64,000 nucleotides of DNA from an uncultured Chryseobacterium sp. (GTDB lineage: Bacteria; Bacteroidota; Bacteroidia; Flavobacteriales; Weeksellaceae), in the NCBI RefSeq assembly GCF_936933875.1, contig NZ_CAKZIK010000085.1, positions 1-64,000 on the forward strand, in the 5' to 3' direction. Positions 7,794-17,071 of the stretch are shown here, one piece after another (position 1 is the first letter of the stretch; the number at the start of each line of letters is the position of its first letter). Both the position numbers and the translations under genes were made by a program. Under the pieces are notes generated by a model. It did no database searches and was not told the DNA's origin. It saw nothing but the letters and a program-made list of their open reading frames with translations.

Positions 7794-9704
7794 TTATCCT
7801 GCAATTTCCTGTAATTCCAGCCAGCGCATTTCCATTTCCTCCAATTGGTCTGAGAGGTATTGCAATTCCTCCGAAAGTTTAGAAATTTTCTCATAATCAG
7901 CTTCGTTATTGAGTTTTTCTAATATTTCTGAACGTTTTTTTTCCAGCTTCGGCATTTCAGAATCAATCGTTTCGAGTTCACGCTGTTCTTTGAATGAGAG
8001 TTTCTTTTTGGTTTTATTGGGTTTGAAATCGTTTACGTTGGTTTGATGCTGTTCGGTGTTTTCCTTTGTCATGCTGAGCGAAGTCGAAGCATCTTTTGTC
8101 GTGTTTCCATCTTCCATCTTCCTGCTTTCTCTGTACTCCGAAAAATTTCCGGTAAAATCTTTAATCGTTCCTTCTCCTTCAAAAGCCAGAACGTGGTCCA
8201 CAATTCTGTCCATAAAATAACGGTCGTGCGAAACGATGATTAAACTTCCTTGAAAATTCTGAAGAAAATTTTCTAAAACAGTTAACGTTGGCAAATCCAA
8301 GTCATTGGTCGGTTCATCAAAAATCAAAAAATTGGGATTTTGATACAGAACGTGCATCAAATGTAAACGTCGTTTTTCACCGCCCGAAAGTTTTGAAATG
8401 GGTGAATACTGTGTTTGATCATCAAAAAGAAAAAGCCTCAAAAACTGCGATGCAGAAATGGTTCTTCCGTTGGCCATCGGAAAATTTTCGGAAATTTCTT
8501 TTATGGAATCAATCACGCGTTCATCTTCTTTAAACTGAAGTCCTTTCTGCGAAAAATACCCGAACTTAATGGTTTCACCGGTTTCAATTTCTCCTGAATC
8601 TTTAGGCTCAAATCCCTGAATAATATTAAGAAGGGTTGATTTTCCGACTCCGTTTTTTCCAATAATTCCGACTTTATCTGCTCTTTGAAATGAATACGAA
8701 AAATCTTTCAGCAAAACTTTATCGCCATAACTTTTGTTGATATTCTTGAGTTCCAGAATTTTATTCCCGAGCCTTTTCATATCGAATTCCAGTTCCAGAT
8801 TTTGCTTTTTGGTATTGGTTTTTGCTACTTTTTCAGTATCGTAAAACGCATCAATTCTAGATTTTGATTTTGTGGTTCTCGCTTTCGGTTGACGACGCAT
8901 CCATTCCAGTTCCTTTCTGTAAAGATTGTTGGCTTTATCGATGGTGGAATTTAGATTGTCTTCCCGAATCATCTTATTTTCAAGGTAAGTCGCGTAACTT
9001 CCGTTGTGAACGTAGAGATTTTGGTCTTCCATTTCCCAGATAATATCACAAACGGAATCCAGAAAATATCTGTCGTGAGTTACCAGCAAAAGCGTTATTT
9101 TCTCTTTGCTTAAATAATTTTCGAGCCATTCTACCATTTCAACATCGAGGTGATTGGTTGGTTCATCCATAATCAGCAAAGTGTGGGTATGTTGAGCGCG
9201 GGTTTCTGTCAACAATTTCGCCAAAGCCACTCTTTTAATTTGTCCGCCGGAAAGTGTTCCCATTTTAGCATCCAAATCTGTGATTTTTAGCTGGGAAAGA
9301 ATTTGCTTCATTTCGTTTTCCAAATCCCAAGCTTTTTGATTTTCCATTTCGGCAATGGCTTTTTCCATTTCGTCTGGATTTTGGGAAATCAAAGAATGAT
9401 GATATTTTTTCAATGCCTGAATTGGTGCGGAATCCAATGTCATCATAAATTCTTCAATCGTCAGTTGAGATTCAAACTCAATTTCCTGGTCAAACAAAAC
9501 AACCTGAATATCCTTATTGATAACAACCGTTCCGCTGTCTGCAATTTCTTTTCCAAGCAAAATTTTCAGCAAAGTAGATTTTCCGCTCCCGTTTTTTGCA
9601 ACGATGGCAATTTTATCTCCTTCATTAACGTTAAAGGAAATATTTTTGAAAAGGGTTTTAATTCCGTAAGATTTGCTCAGGTTTTCGGCGGAAACATAGT
9701 TCAT
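7794..9704 (-). CDS. ABC-F family ATP-binding protein, Uup-like
   Basis: A 636-residue soluble protein with two ABC ATPase domains and no membrane part. Domain 1 has Walker A AKNGSGKST, signature LSGGQIKRVALAKLL and Walker B LLIMDEPTNHLD; domain 2 has GKNGVGKST, LSGGEKRRL and FLIFDEPTNDLD. A linker joins them, and a coiled coil typical of Uup forms the last 70 residues (KKRSEILEKLNNEADY). ABC-F proteins act on the ribosome or, for Uup, bind branched DNA. Residues about 537-546 (DASTSLSMTK) between domain 2 and the coiled coil are encoded by a short interspersed repeat (8069-8095), an in-frame insertion into a flexible linker. Confidence 0.93.
   Translation of the reverse strand: MNYVSAENLSKSYGIKTLFKNISFNVNEGDKIAIVAKNGSGKSTLLKILLGKEIADSGTVVINKDIQVVLFDQEIEFESQLTIEEFMMTLDSAPIQALKKYHHSLISQNPDEMEKAIAEMENQKAWDLENEMKQILSQLKITDLDAKMGTLSGGQIKRVALAKLLTETRAQHTHTLLIMDEPTNHLDVEMVEWLENYLSKEKITLLLVTHDRYFLDSVCDIIWEMEDQNLYVHNGSYATYLENKMIREDNLNSTIDKANNLYRKELEWMRRQPKARTTKSKSRIDAFYDTEKVAKTNTKKQNLELEFDMKRLGNKILELKNINKSYGDKVLLKDFSYSFQRADKVGIIGKNGVGKSTLLNIIQGFEPKDSGEIETGETIKFGYFSQKGLQFKEDERVIDSIKEISENFPMANGRTISASQFLRLFLFDDQTQYSPISKLSGGEKRRLHLMHVLYQNPNFLIFDEPTNDLDLPTLTVLENFLQNFQGSLIIVSHDRYFMDRIVDHVLAFEGEGTIKDFTGNFSEYRESRKMEDGNTTKDASTSLSMTKENTEQHQTNVNDFKPNKTKKKLSFKEQRELETIDSEMPKLEKKRSEILEKLNNEADYEKISKLSEELQYLSDQLEEMEMRWLELQEIAG
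8069..8095 (+). repeat. CTGAGC/GTCGAAG interspersed repeat inside ABC-F gene
   Basis: The sequence GTCATGCTGAGCGAAGTCGA plus AGC matches the pattern GTCANNCTGAGCNNNGTCGAAG shared by six sites in the window. Here it is read in frame as linker residues of the ABC-F protein. Confidence 0.7.
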
Positions 9705-9725
9705 AGTAGGTTGAGTAATGGTTGA

Positions 9726-9750
9726 CCCTTCAACTTGCTCAGGGGTGACA
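9726..9750 (-). repeat. CTGAGC/GTCGAAG interspersed repeat
   Basis: A diverged copy upstream of the ABC-F gene. On the minus strand it reads TGTCACCCCTGAGC followed by AAGTTGAAGGG. Confidence 0.6.
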
Positions 9751-9778
9751 GTTTGAAGTTGCGAAAATACGAAATTTA

Positions 9779-9813
9779 AAAACCTTGTAGGTTTCCAAAA
9801 CCTATAAGGTTTT
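9779..9813 (-). terminator. terminator of the GH25 gene
   Basis: A stem of about 15 bp (AAACCTTGTAGGTTT with AAACCTATAAGGTTT, one G-U pair) with a tiny loop and flanking A/T tracts; on the minus strand it ends in a T run just after the muramidase stop codon. Confidence 0.75.
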
Positions 9814-9824
9814 TGGGATATGTG

Positions 9825-10691
9825 CTAATTAATCGTCAAGCCTTTCAAACTCCACATTCCACCGTTGTAAACATCTACATCCACTTTAGAATTAATGCCG
9901 TAAACAATGCCGTTTTCGGTGAACTGCCAAAAATCCCATTCGTCATCCGGCGAAGGTTGCGGAACATCGTTGTAATTAGCAAGCCAAAGCGGATAATCGT
10001 CAAACTCTCCGCGTAAATTGTCTTTATAATAATGGTAGAAAGTGTAAATAATGGGTTTTTCTCCGTAAGCTTCTTCTACTATCTTTAGCCAGATTTTCAA
10101 ATCGGAAATAAATTCTTCGCGGGATTTCTGTCGCGGAATTTTTTCAATATCCAGAACAGGACGTAGGTCGCCTTCTTCCAATTTTACTGCTTCTAAATAA
10201 TTATTGGCTTGCCGAACCGGGTCTTCATCTGCTCTGTAAAAATGATAAGCACCGCGAATAAGATTGTTTTCCTTGGATTTTTTCCAGAAATGATCGAAAT
10301 TTTTATCAGCACTGCGGTTTCCCATGGTTGCCCGAAGAACGACAAATTTGATGGGAATAGCGCGGTTGGCAATACTCAAACTGTCCCATTTAATGTCTTC
10401 TTTTCTTTGGTAATGAGAAATATCGATTCCAAACGTTTTGTCGGCATAATCTCCAATAATTCTGTTGATTCGCGCTGCTTCTTTTTCGGAATTTTTTAGT
10501 TTTTTGTGTTCGAATTTATTGAAGTACATCGCGTAGTAAAACGCAATTTTTTCCTTTAAATAAAAACCTGTTCCAAGAAGCGCAATGGCTAAAATTGCCA
10601 AAAGAATTTCCCGGCGAAAAATCCAGTTTCTCTTTCGCTGCTGATGAATTTTTTTTCGGGTGGTTTTTTTTACCGTTTTCTTTTGTGCCAT
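9825..10691 (-). CDS. GH25 family muramidase (lysozyme), membrane-anchored
   Basis: A 288-residue glycoside hydrolase 25 enzyme cleaving the beta-1,4 bond between MurNAc and GlcNAc in peptidoglycan. A lysine/arginine-rich N-terminus (residues 1-27) and one transmembrane helix (29-45) place the catalytic domain in the periplasm. The domain shows GIDISHYQ (Asp90), RATMG, GAYHFYR (147-153) and LDIE (Asp181, Glu183), the expected acidic catalytic residues. It is a single-gene unit with its own promoter and terminator. The anchored form points to cell-wall remodelling rather than secretion against competitors. Confidence 0.92.
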   Translation of the reverse strand: MAQKKTVKKTTRKKIHQQRKRNWIFRREILLAILAIALLGTGFYLKEKIAFYYAMYFNKFEHKKLKNSEKEAARINRIIGDYADKTFGIDISHYQRKEDIKWDSLSIANRAIPIKFVVLRATMGNRSADKNFDHFWKKSKENNLIRGAYHFYRADEDPVRQANNYLEAVKLEEGDLRPVLDIEKIPRQKSREEFISDLKIWLKIVEEAYGEKPIIYTFYHYYKDNLRGEFDDYPLWLANYNDVPQPSPDDEWDFWQFTENGIVYGINSKVDVDVYNGGMWSLKGLTIN

Positions 10692-10699
10692 TTCGGGTG

Positions 10700-10707
10700 C
10701 AAAAATA
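10700..10707 (-). promoter_or_regulatory. candidate -7 element of the GH25 gene
   Basis: TATTTTTG on the minus strand lies eight bases before the start codon, which would give a nearly leaderless transcript. No good -33 element is visible. Confidence 0.35.
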
Positions 10708-10901
10708 TCATTTTTAAAGATAGTTTTTGATTTGAAGCCCTAATTTCTTCAATGTTAATTGTTTTTAGCTGTGTAGACGCTAAAAGTTGGTGGTACAAAA
10801 TTAAATTTATAGTTGAGCGCAGTAGATTCGGAATGTTGGTAAAGTTATTGAGGGTTAAATAAAAATCCCAGAGGCGAGAACTATTGAATTTTCTCCGTCT
10901 T

Positions 10902-10986
10902 TAGCCCTGATTGTAATGAAAATCCTTTTTTGTGAGAGGATATGCCGAACAAAAAAGATTGCAATGGAAAGCAGGTTCCCGGCTCC
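10902..10986 (+). repeat. hairpin-cored intergenic element, TAGCCC/GGCTCC type
   Basis: The left flank TAGCCCTGATTGTAATG leads into ATCCTTTTTTGT, and the right side returns as AACAAAAAAGATTGCAATGG then AGCAGGTTCCCGGCTCC. The last 15 bases recur exactly at 52068-52082 at the end of another element with the same left flank. Confidence 0.65.
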
Positions 10987-11002
10987 TAAAAAATAATTTA
11001 CG

Positions 11003-11010
11003 TAATTTTG
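11003..11010 (+). promoter_or_regulatory. candidate -7 element of ndh
   Basis: TAATTTTG fits TAnnTTTG and ends five bases before the ATG at 11016, implying a leaderless or near-leaderless transcript if real. Confidence 0.4.
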
Positions 11011-11015
11011 TAGGT

Positions 11016-12278
11016 ATGGAAACACGCGAAAAAATCGTAATTGTTGGTGGTGGTTTTGCCGGTTTGAAGCTTGCTGAAACCCTCAACAATAAAAATAAAA
11101 AAGTAATTGTTATCGATAAGGTGAACCATCACATGTTTCAGCCGTTGTTTTATCAGGTGGCATGCGGAAGGATTGAGCCGAGTAATATTTCTTTCCCTTT
11201 CCGCAAAGTTTTTCAGCGCTCGCGCAATGTGCAGTACAGGATGACTGAAGTGGAAAAAATTGTGCCTGAAGAAAATAAAATCATCACGACAGGTGCGGTT
11301 TTTAGTTATGATAAACTGATTATTGCGACCGGTTGTAAAACTAATTTTTTCGGTAATGAAAAAATGGAAAGATTGGCTTTCGCAATGAAAAACACTCAGG
11401 AAGCGATCGCCATTAGAAACCATGTTTTACTGACTTTTGAAAAATTGATTATCGAAAAAGGTCGTTCCGACGACGGCAACTGGAATATCGTTATCGTAGG
11501 TTCCGGACCAACAGGTGTGGAATTAGCGGGTGCTTTTGCTGAAATGAAAAAAGAAATTCTGCCGCGCGATTATCCGAACATGAATTTTAACCATTTGAAT
11601 ATTATTCTGGTAAGTTCTACTGAAAAACCACTGAGTGTGATGAGCGAGGAAGCTCAGAATAAGTCCGAGGAGTACTTAAAGCAATTAGGTGTGAATTTTA
11701 TGAGCGGTGAAATAGTGACGGACTATGATGGTGATAAAGTTTTTCTGGCAAGTGGAAAAACTATTCCCACGAACAACGTGATTTGGGCTGCAGGTGTTAT
11801 AGGAAACGTAATTCCTGGTTTGAATCCTGATATTTTAGTAAAAAATAGGTATAAAACCGACCGTTTTAATAGGGTGGAAGGTTACGACAATATTTTTGCA
11901 ATTGGCGATATTGCTTATATGGAAACACCGAAATATCCTCAAGGGCATCCCCAAGTTGCGAATGTGGCTATTAATCAGGGTAAAGTTTTGGGTAAAAATT
12001 TTCTCAAAAAATCTGAAAACGAATGGATTCAGTACGAATATAAAGACAGGGGAAGTATGGCAACCATTGGAAAACACAGAGCGGTTGTTGATTTGCCTAA
12101 GTTTAAATTTCAGGGATTTTTCGCTTGGTATTTTTGGATGTTTTTGCATCTCATGCTGATTCTTTCTGTAAGAAATAAACTGGCGATTTTTTTCAACTGG
12201 ATGTGGAGCTACTTCAACAAAGACAGTTCACTTCGCTTGATTATCGTCCCAAACCGAAAAAATGATACTGAACAATGA
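11016..12278 (+). CDS. type II NADH dehydrogenase / FAD-dependent oxidoreductase
   Basis: A 420-residue pyridine nucleotide-disulfide oxidoreductase family enzyme that passes electrons from NADH to quinone without pumping protons. The N-terminal FAD site is VIVGGGFAGLKLAE, the second Rossmann motif VIVGSGPTGVELAGAF binds NADH, and the FAD-closing motif is IFAIGDIAYM. The C-terminus has amphipathic and hydrophobic segments (FFAWYFWMFLHLMLILSV) for membrane attachment. I use the ATG at 11016; a longer frame from 10932 reads through an interspersed repeat. The stop overlaps the trmD start in ATGA, so the two are translationally coupled. Confidence 0.93.
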   Translation: METREKIVIVGGGFAGLKLAETLNNKNKKVIVIDKVNHHMFQPLFYQVACGRIEPSNISFPFRKVFQRSRNVQYRMTEVEKIVPEENKIITTGAVFSYDKLIIATGCKTNFFGNEKMERLAFAMKNTQEAIAIRNHVLLTFEKLIIEKGRSDDGNWNIVIVGSGPTGVELAGAFAEMKKEILPRDYPNMNFNHLNIILVSSTEKPLSVMSEEAQNKSEEYLKQLGVNFMSGEIVTDYDGDKVFLASGKTIPTNNVIWAAGVIGNVIPGLNPDILVKNRYKTDRFNRVEGYDNIFAIGDIAYMETPKYPQGHPQVANVAINQGKVLGKNFLKKSENEWIQYEYKDRGSMATIGKHRAVVDLPKFKFQGFFAWYFWMFLHLMLILSVRNKLAIFFNWMWSYFNKDSSLRLIIVPNRKNDTEQ

Positions 12279-12952
12279 GAATTGATATTATAAGTGTGTT
12301 GCCGGAATTGATGGAGAGTCCTTTTCAGGCTTCGATTTTAAAAAGAGCGATGCAGAAAGGTCTGGCTGAGGTTAACTTTCATCAAATCCGTAACTGGAGT
12401 ACAGGAAAACACCGACAAATTGATGACGAACCTTATGGAGGTGGAGCCGGAATGGTGATGATGGTGGAACCTTTGGATAAATGTATTTCTGAATTAAAGG
12501 CAGAAAGAAATTACGACGAAATTATTTATCTCACTCCCGAAGGAGAAACTTTGAATCAAAAAGTTGCAAACACGCTTTCCATTAAAGATAATCTGATGAT
12601 GATTTGCGGACATTATAAAGGAATTGACCAGCGTGTTCGTGACCTTCATGTTACCAAAGAAATTTCTATTGGTGACTATGTTTTAACAGGTGGAGAATTG
12701 GCGGCATGTGTTTTGGCAGATTCCGTCATCAGGTTGCTCCCCGGAGTTTTAAATGATGAACAAAGCGCGTTAACCGACAGTTTTCAGGATGGATTATTGT
12801 CACCACCAATTTATACAAGACCGGAAGTATATAAAGGCTTAAAAGTTCCAGAAGTTTTATTGAGCGGTCACAATCAAAAAATTGAAGACTGGCGTCATGA
12901 TGAAGCCGTAAGAATTACTAAAGAAAGAAGACCCGATTTATTAGAAGATTAA
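12275..12952 (+). CDS. trmD: tRNA (guanine-N1)-methyltransferase
   Basis: A 225-residue SPOUT methyltransferase that makes m1G37 in tRNAs reading CNN codons, preventing +1 frameshifting. The start MRIDIISVLPELMESPF, the GGGAGMVMM segment and the knot sequence GDYVLTGGELA are diagnostic. Length is normal. Unlike in many bacteria it is not linked to rpsP-rimM-rplS; here it overlaps the NADH dehydrogenase gene by four bases and is followed by a strong terminator. Confidence 0.97.
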   Translation: MRIDIISVLPELMESPFQASILKRAMQKGLAEVNFHQIRNWSTGKHRQIDDEPYGGGAGMVMMVEPLDKCISELKAERNYDEIIYLTPEGETLNQKVANTLSIKDNLMMICGHYKGIDQRVRDLHVTKEISIGDYVLTGGELAACVLADSVIRLLPGVLNDEQSALTDSFQDGLLSPPIYTRPEVYKGLKVPEVLLSGHNQKIEDWRHDEAVRITKERRPDLLED

Positions 12953-12971
12953 AATTGATTTTGTAAAATAA

Positions 12972-13000
12972 AAACGCCCCGAAATTTTCGGGGCGTTTCT
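12972..13000. terminator. bidirectional terminator trmD / amylase
   Basis: AAACGCCCCGAAA pairs perfectly with TTTCGGGGCGTTT around a minimal loop, with A and T tracts on both sides. It lies between the convergent trmD and alpha-amylase genes. Confidence 0.9.
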
Positions 13001-13018
13001 TTTATGTGTTGATGTAAA

Positions 13019-15268
13019 TTATTTTACAATCACTTTTGAAACAGCATTTCCGCTTTCTGATTTTAATTGAAGAACATACATTCCGGTTTTCAAACCGTTC
13101 AGCCTGAATGTTTCTTCCGAAGAAGTACCAGTAAGTTTATAGTTTCCTACCTTTTTTCCGGAAATATCAAAAACGCTGATTGTTCCGCCTTTTGCGTTCG
13201 TGTATTTTACTTTCAATTCTCCGTTGGTTGCAGGATTTTGTACTACTAAGGTAGTTTTAGTACTTGCAGTTACATCTTCCGTTCCAAGATTGGAACAAGA
13301 AACGCTGCTCACATAAGTTGATGATGTAGGATCCCAAACATAACAAGAGCTTTCCGTAACATTTACGATATCTCCTGTTTTATTTACACCTGTAACTCCT
13401 TCTGCAGCTGCATCAGGCAATGCTGTTCTGAAAAGGAAATTGACCTGTGCGATATTCGGGAAAGTGTACATGAACCATCCTGGATTATTTGGATCTGCAG
13501 TCATATTGATTGGAGTTGACCATGTTGCAGCAGGAATTCCGCTGTTCGTAGGGATGATATTCCAGTAATGAATTTTCGGTGCAGCCCAGTTTGCATCTCC
13601 AGCTGGAGGTTGAAAACGAATCACAATATCTTTTACCGCTTGGAAGGTGTAAGTTCTTTCCATTACGCCAGAAGATAAACCTTGCGAATCCACAGCAATT
13701 GCTTTTACAGTAGTAGTGCTTGAAATTGGGATAGCTGTAGTATATTTTGTAGAAGAAGTTGTTGGGTCTGTTCCATCCGTTGTATAATAGATGGTAACTG
13801 AACCCCCAGGAACTGCACCGTTGTAATAAGTGTCAAAACCACTCATAGTTATATTTTGTGGTGTTCCACTTGTGAATGTTCCGCCAACCGGAGTAATGTT
13901 TACGTTTGGTGCGACATTTATTGGCTTTTTAGACCAAACCGAATAGTTAGTTCCGGAAGTAATTAATGTCCATCCTGTTCCTGCTGGTGTCCAGGAATTA
14001 GGCCCTATTTTCATGGCAACAGTAGCTTCAGCGTCACTTCCGTTTGCTTTGATGTAGGCTGCGTACAAACCAACTTCAGCACGGTCAATTGTTAAGCTAC
14101 TCCAAGCGTTAATACCATTTGCTTTTCTTATGGCAGATAAAACATTGATTTGATTAGAATATGAAGAGTAAGTTCTGGATTTCCCATCTTTTGTATAAGT
14201 TCCACCATAATAGTGAGGAGCAAAAACACATGGGATTCCTGGATGTGTTAAAATATAGGCGTATGCTACAGGAATGTTAGTTCCTTGATAAGATGTATCA
14301 TGTACAAAAGTATCATGGTTGTCAACAAAAGTTACCGCACTTTCAGCATATCCAAACTGTCCAGCAAGTCCAGCCATTTGTCCGCCTGCTGCTCCTGTAG
14401 AACTTAGTGCAGAGTAATTATTGGTTGCAGTTTGCGAACCAAAAGTTTGAATTACACTGCTCAGTTTATAATAAGTAGCAAAATCAAAAACTCCGGAAAC
14501 ATTTGCTCCATTTGCTTTTGTTGCGTTCACCCAATCCTGAAGAGCAGAAATATTGCCGTCCCAAAATTCACCCACCGAATAATAAGGCTGACTTGCACCT
14601 ATGTACATTCCAAAATATTGTGGAGCAAATCCTTTAGCAACATCCCATCTCCATCCTTTGAACCCTAATGCTTTTAATCTTGTTAAAAATTCTTTGTAGC
14701 CATTTTGTACGGTAAGATTGGTGTGGTCCATATCTCTGGAACCATCAAAGCCTTCTCCTGTATCTGTTGCGCCTGTTGGTCGGCAGGAAACTCCAGCGGT
14801 TCCTGCATCGTAAGCAGCTGTTGCTTCATCATTAATAACAATTGCATCACATCCCCAAGCTGGATTTGTAAAGGTAGTCCAACCTGTAGTTCCACTTCTA
14901 TGGTTTGCGACAACGTCTGCAATAGGATAGATGCCCCTTGTGTTCATGTTGGTTAACATTTTTGTCAACTGAGCCTGTGTTCCCCAGGAAGTATTGGAGA
15001 AATTATAAAGTTCAGTTGGGAAATAACCCACACCTCCGGTTGATGCACTTGGTGGTGGTAGCCAAACCATGTCCATTCCCATCGCACGTAAATTTCCGGT
15101 TCTAGTGTTGTAGTATTCATACAGACCTCCTTCGTTCGAGATTCTGCTTTGTGCATACTCGTCCCATCCGAAAGACTGAAACATGATGTCGTCCAAATAA
15201 GCTTGTGCTTTTAAACTTATTGTAGAAGAAAACATCATTAAAAATGTAATAAGTAATAGTTTTCTCAT
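13019..15268 (-). CDS. secreted GH13 alpha-amylase with T9SS sorting domain
   Basis: A 749-residue starch-degrading enzyme. A signal peptide (residues 1-22) precedes the GH13 barrel: region I DVVANH (118-123), GWRWD with nucleophile Asp209, acid/base Glu234 in SVGEF, and VDNHDT with Asp316 and Asp319. After the C-terminal amylase domain, residues about 455-545 resemble a chitobiase C-terminal type domain (SVTIYYTTDGTDPT), followed by a module with starch-binding features (FQPPAGDANWAAPKIHYWN), and a type IX sorting domain (GTISVFDISGKKVGNYKL...GMYVLQLKS) at about 680-749. It should be exported and released or surface-attached. It stands alone, not in a Sus-type locus. Confidence 0.93.
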   Translation of the reverse strand: MRKLLLITFLMMFSSTISLKAQAYLDDIMFQSFGWDEYAQSRISNEGGLYEYYNTRTGNLRAMGMDMVWLPPPSASTGGVGYFPTELYNFSNTSWGTQAQLTKMLTNMNTRGIYPIADVVANHRSGTTGWTTFTNPAWGCDAIVINDEATAAYDAGTAGVSCRPTGATDTGEGFDGSRDMDHTNLTVQNGYKEFLTRLKALGFKGWRWDVAKGFAPQYFGMYIGASQPYYSVGEFWDGNISALQDWVNATKANGANVSGVFDFATYYKLSSVIQTFGSQTATNNYSALSSTGAAGGQMAGLAGQFGYAESAVTFVDNHDTFVHDTSYQGTNIPVAYAYILTHPGIPCVFAPHYYGGTYTKDGKSRTYSSYSNQINVLSAIRKANGINAWSSLTIDRAEVGLYAAYIKANGSDAEATVAMKIGPNSWTPAGTGWTLITSGTNYSVWSKKPINVAPNVNITPVGGTFTSGTPQNITMSGFDTYYNGAVPGGSVTIYYTTDGTDPTTSSTKYTTAIPISSTTTVKAIAVDSQGLSSGVMERTYTFQAVKDIVIRFQPPAGDANWAAPKIHYWNIIPTNSGIPAATWSTPINMTADPNNPGWFMYTFPNIAQVNFLFRTALPDAAAEGVTGVNKTGDIVNVTESSCYVWDPTSSTYVSSVSCSNLGTEDVTASTKTTLVVQNPATNGELKVKYTNAKGGTISVFDISGKKVGNYKLTGTSSEETFRLNGLKTGMYVLQLKSESGNAVSKVIVK

Positions 15269-15471
15269 GAGGATTTTATTTATAAAAATTAATTTTTGAG
15301 CCTATAAATCTACAATAATTTCAGCATAATATGTAACTAATCTTAGTTTCATCAAAATATCTTTATTATTAATGCTTTTATAAATATTTTCAGTGAAATT
15401 AACTTTAAAATTAAACAATAGTTTAACAGAAATTTTTGTAATTTAGTTTATATCATTTTCAAACGCCTTAA

Positions 15472-16440
15472 ATGACTAACGAACGTCCTTCATCCATTTC
15501 TTCAGAATTTGCGATGTTCTATAATGTAGAAAACCTTTTTCAGCCAGATCCAAAACCTATCCATAAACTCGATCCTACTGCTTCCGGACTTAGAAACTGG
15601 AACGACTATCGATATACCAATAAAATTCATAAAATCGCTCATGTATTCGAACTGGTTAAAGAAACAAAAGGCGAACTTCCGATGATAATTGGTCTAAGTG
15701 AAATTCAGGGGCGGAAATCTTTGGAAGATTTGGTTGCGAATCCAATTTTTGAAAATAATTATGGTATCGTTCACTACGAAAGCATGGATGAAAGAGGAGT
15801 AGATGTTGCGTTGCTGTATGATAAAACTAAAATAGAAATTGTTTCATCAGAGCCTATCAGTTTTTTCTTCGAAATAAAGGATGATAATCCCGAGAATTAC
15901 GATACAACAAGAGATATTCTTTCTGTTAAATTGAAATATGCTACTGATATCATCAACGTTTTTGTATTTCACCTGCCATCAAAAAGAGAAAATGACGTCA
16001 ATAAACCGAAACGCGCTTATATTGTAAAGGAAATTAAGGAGAGAATTTTAAAAATTCAGGCTGAAGAAAAACAGGCAGTTTTGCTTTGTGGAGACTTCAA
16101 CGAAAATCCTGATGATGATAATCTCCGAAATCTTTTAACCGATGATTTGGCCAATAAAATTTTAACAAATCCGTTCGCGGAAATGTTCCAAAACAAAATT
16201 TTTTCAACCTTTCATTATAAAGATGGCTTACTTTTTGACCAGATAATTTTGTCAAATGAATTTTTTCATGAAAATTTTTCGCTGAAATATGTTTCGGCCG
16301 AAGTCTTTAAACCCGAAAAAATAAGTAACTGGGACAAAAAATTTCTTGGACGTCCGTTCAGAACTTATGCAGGAACAAGATATTTGGGAGGTTACAGCGA
16401 TCATTTCCCGGTAATTGTAGAATTTAATAAAAATAGATAA
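15472..16440 (+). CDS. endonuclease/exonuclease/phosphatase family protein
   Basis: A 322-residue metal-dependent hydrolase of the EEP fold. The motifs are in order: FYNVENLF, GLSEIQG, DERGVDVALLYD, FHLPSKR, GDFNENPDD and the C-terminal SDHFPVIVEF catalytic block. No signal peptide is visible, so it is cytoplasmic. Substrate (nucleic acid, phosphoester or phospholipid) cannot be told from sequence. It lies 10 bases before the Lrp-type regulator gene on the same strand, suggesting co-transcription. Confidence 0.9.
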   Translation: MTNERPSSISSEFAMFYNVENLFQPDPKPIHKLDPTASGLRNWNDYRYTNKIHKIAHVFELVKETKGELPMIIGLSEIQGRKSLEDLVANPIFENNYGIVHYESMDERGVDVALLYDKTKIEIVSSEPISFFFEIKDDNPENYDTTRDILSVKLKYATDIINVFVFHLPSKRENDVNKPKRAYIVKEIKERILKIQAEEKQAVLLCGDFNENPDDDNLRNLLTDDLANKILTNPFAEMFQNKIFSTFHYKDGLLFDQIILSNEFFHENFSLKYVSAEVFKPEKISNWDKKFLGRPFRTYAGTRYLGGYSDHFPVIVEFNKNR

Positions 16441-16450
16441 AAAATAAAAA

Positions 16451-16921
16451 ATGAAAAGTGCTATTAATGCGGGTTATCATCTGGATTCTGTTGATAAAGA
16501 AATAATCTATATGTTGATGGATAACGCCAAAACTTCATTGGCGCACATTTCCAAAAATGTAGGGATTTCCACAACGGCGGTTCATCAAAGAATCAAAAAG
16601 TTGGAGCAGGCCGGAGTTATCGAAAATTCGATATCATTTCTCAACCCAAGAAAAATTGGTTATAAAGTAGTTTCATATATCGGCGTTTTTCTGGATCAGC
16701 CAAGTCATTATCCGGATGCTGTTAAAGCTTTAAAGGATGTTAATGAAGTTGTAGAAGCGCATTACACCACAGGAAATTATACCATTTTCCTTAAAGTTTT
16801 GTGTCGCGATAACGACCACTTGATGGAAATCCTGAACAAACTTCAGAAACTGAAAGGTGTTACCAGAACCGAAACATTTATATCACTGGAGCAAAGTATC
16901 AACAGGCAGTTAAAGGTATAG
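16451..16921 (+). CDS. Lrp/AsnC family transcriptional regulator
   Basis: A 156-residue regulator with the AsnC-type winged helix-turn-helix (DSVDKEIIYMLMDNAKTSLAHISKNVGISTTAVHQRIKKLE split over residues 13-53) and a C-terminal RAM ligand-binding/oligomerisation domain (VVEAHYTTGNYTIFLKVLCRDNDHL). Such proteins sense amino acids and control metabolism genes. The start follows the upstream EEP gene by 10 bases and a terminator follows, making a two-gene unit. Confidence 0.93.
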   Translation: MKSAINAGYHLDSVDKEIIYMLMDNAKTSLAHISKNVGISTTAVHQRIKKLEQAGVIENSISFLNPRKIGYKVVSYIGVFLDQPSHYPDAVKALKDVNEVVEAHYTTGNYTIFLKVLCRDNDHLMEILNKLQKLKGVTRTETFISLEQSINRQLKV

Positions 16922-16941
16922 TTTTCGAACTAAAACTATAT

Positions 16942-16975
16942 AAAAAGGTTACATTTTCAGATGTTACCTTTTTTT
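16942..16975 (+). terminator. terminator of the EEP-lrp unit
   Basis: AAAAAGGTTACAT pairs with ATGTTACCTTTTT (one mismatch) around a six-base loop and runs into further T residues. Confidence 0.8.
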
Positions 16976-17007
16976 GTTTCTATTCCATTTAAATAGCTAA
17001 AAATCAC

Positions 17008-17015
17008 TAAATTTG
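17008..17015 (+). promoter_or_regulatory. candidate -7 element of deoC
   Basis: TAAATTTG matches TAnnTTTG and lies 57 bases before the chosen deoC ATG. Confidence 0.4.
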
Positions 17016-17071
17016 TTTTCCATCAAAAATTGAGTTTTGATGAATTCAGTTCATATTTAAAACAATTTTCT

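Larger units (their letters stand above)
10692..11015. other. gene-free region between GH25 and ndh
   Basis: About 320 bases without a gene. It contains the GH25 promoter element, a diverged copy of the window-start repeat motif (10815-10841, GAGCGC...GGAATGTTGGTA) and a hairpin-cored interspersed element (10902-10986). A possible in-frame extension of ndh upstream of 11016 runs through that element and is rejected. Confidence 0.6.
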
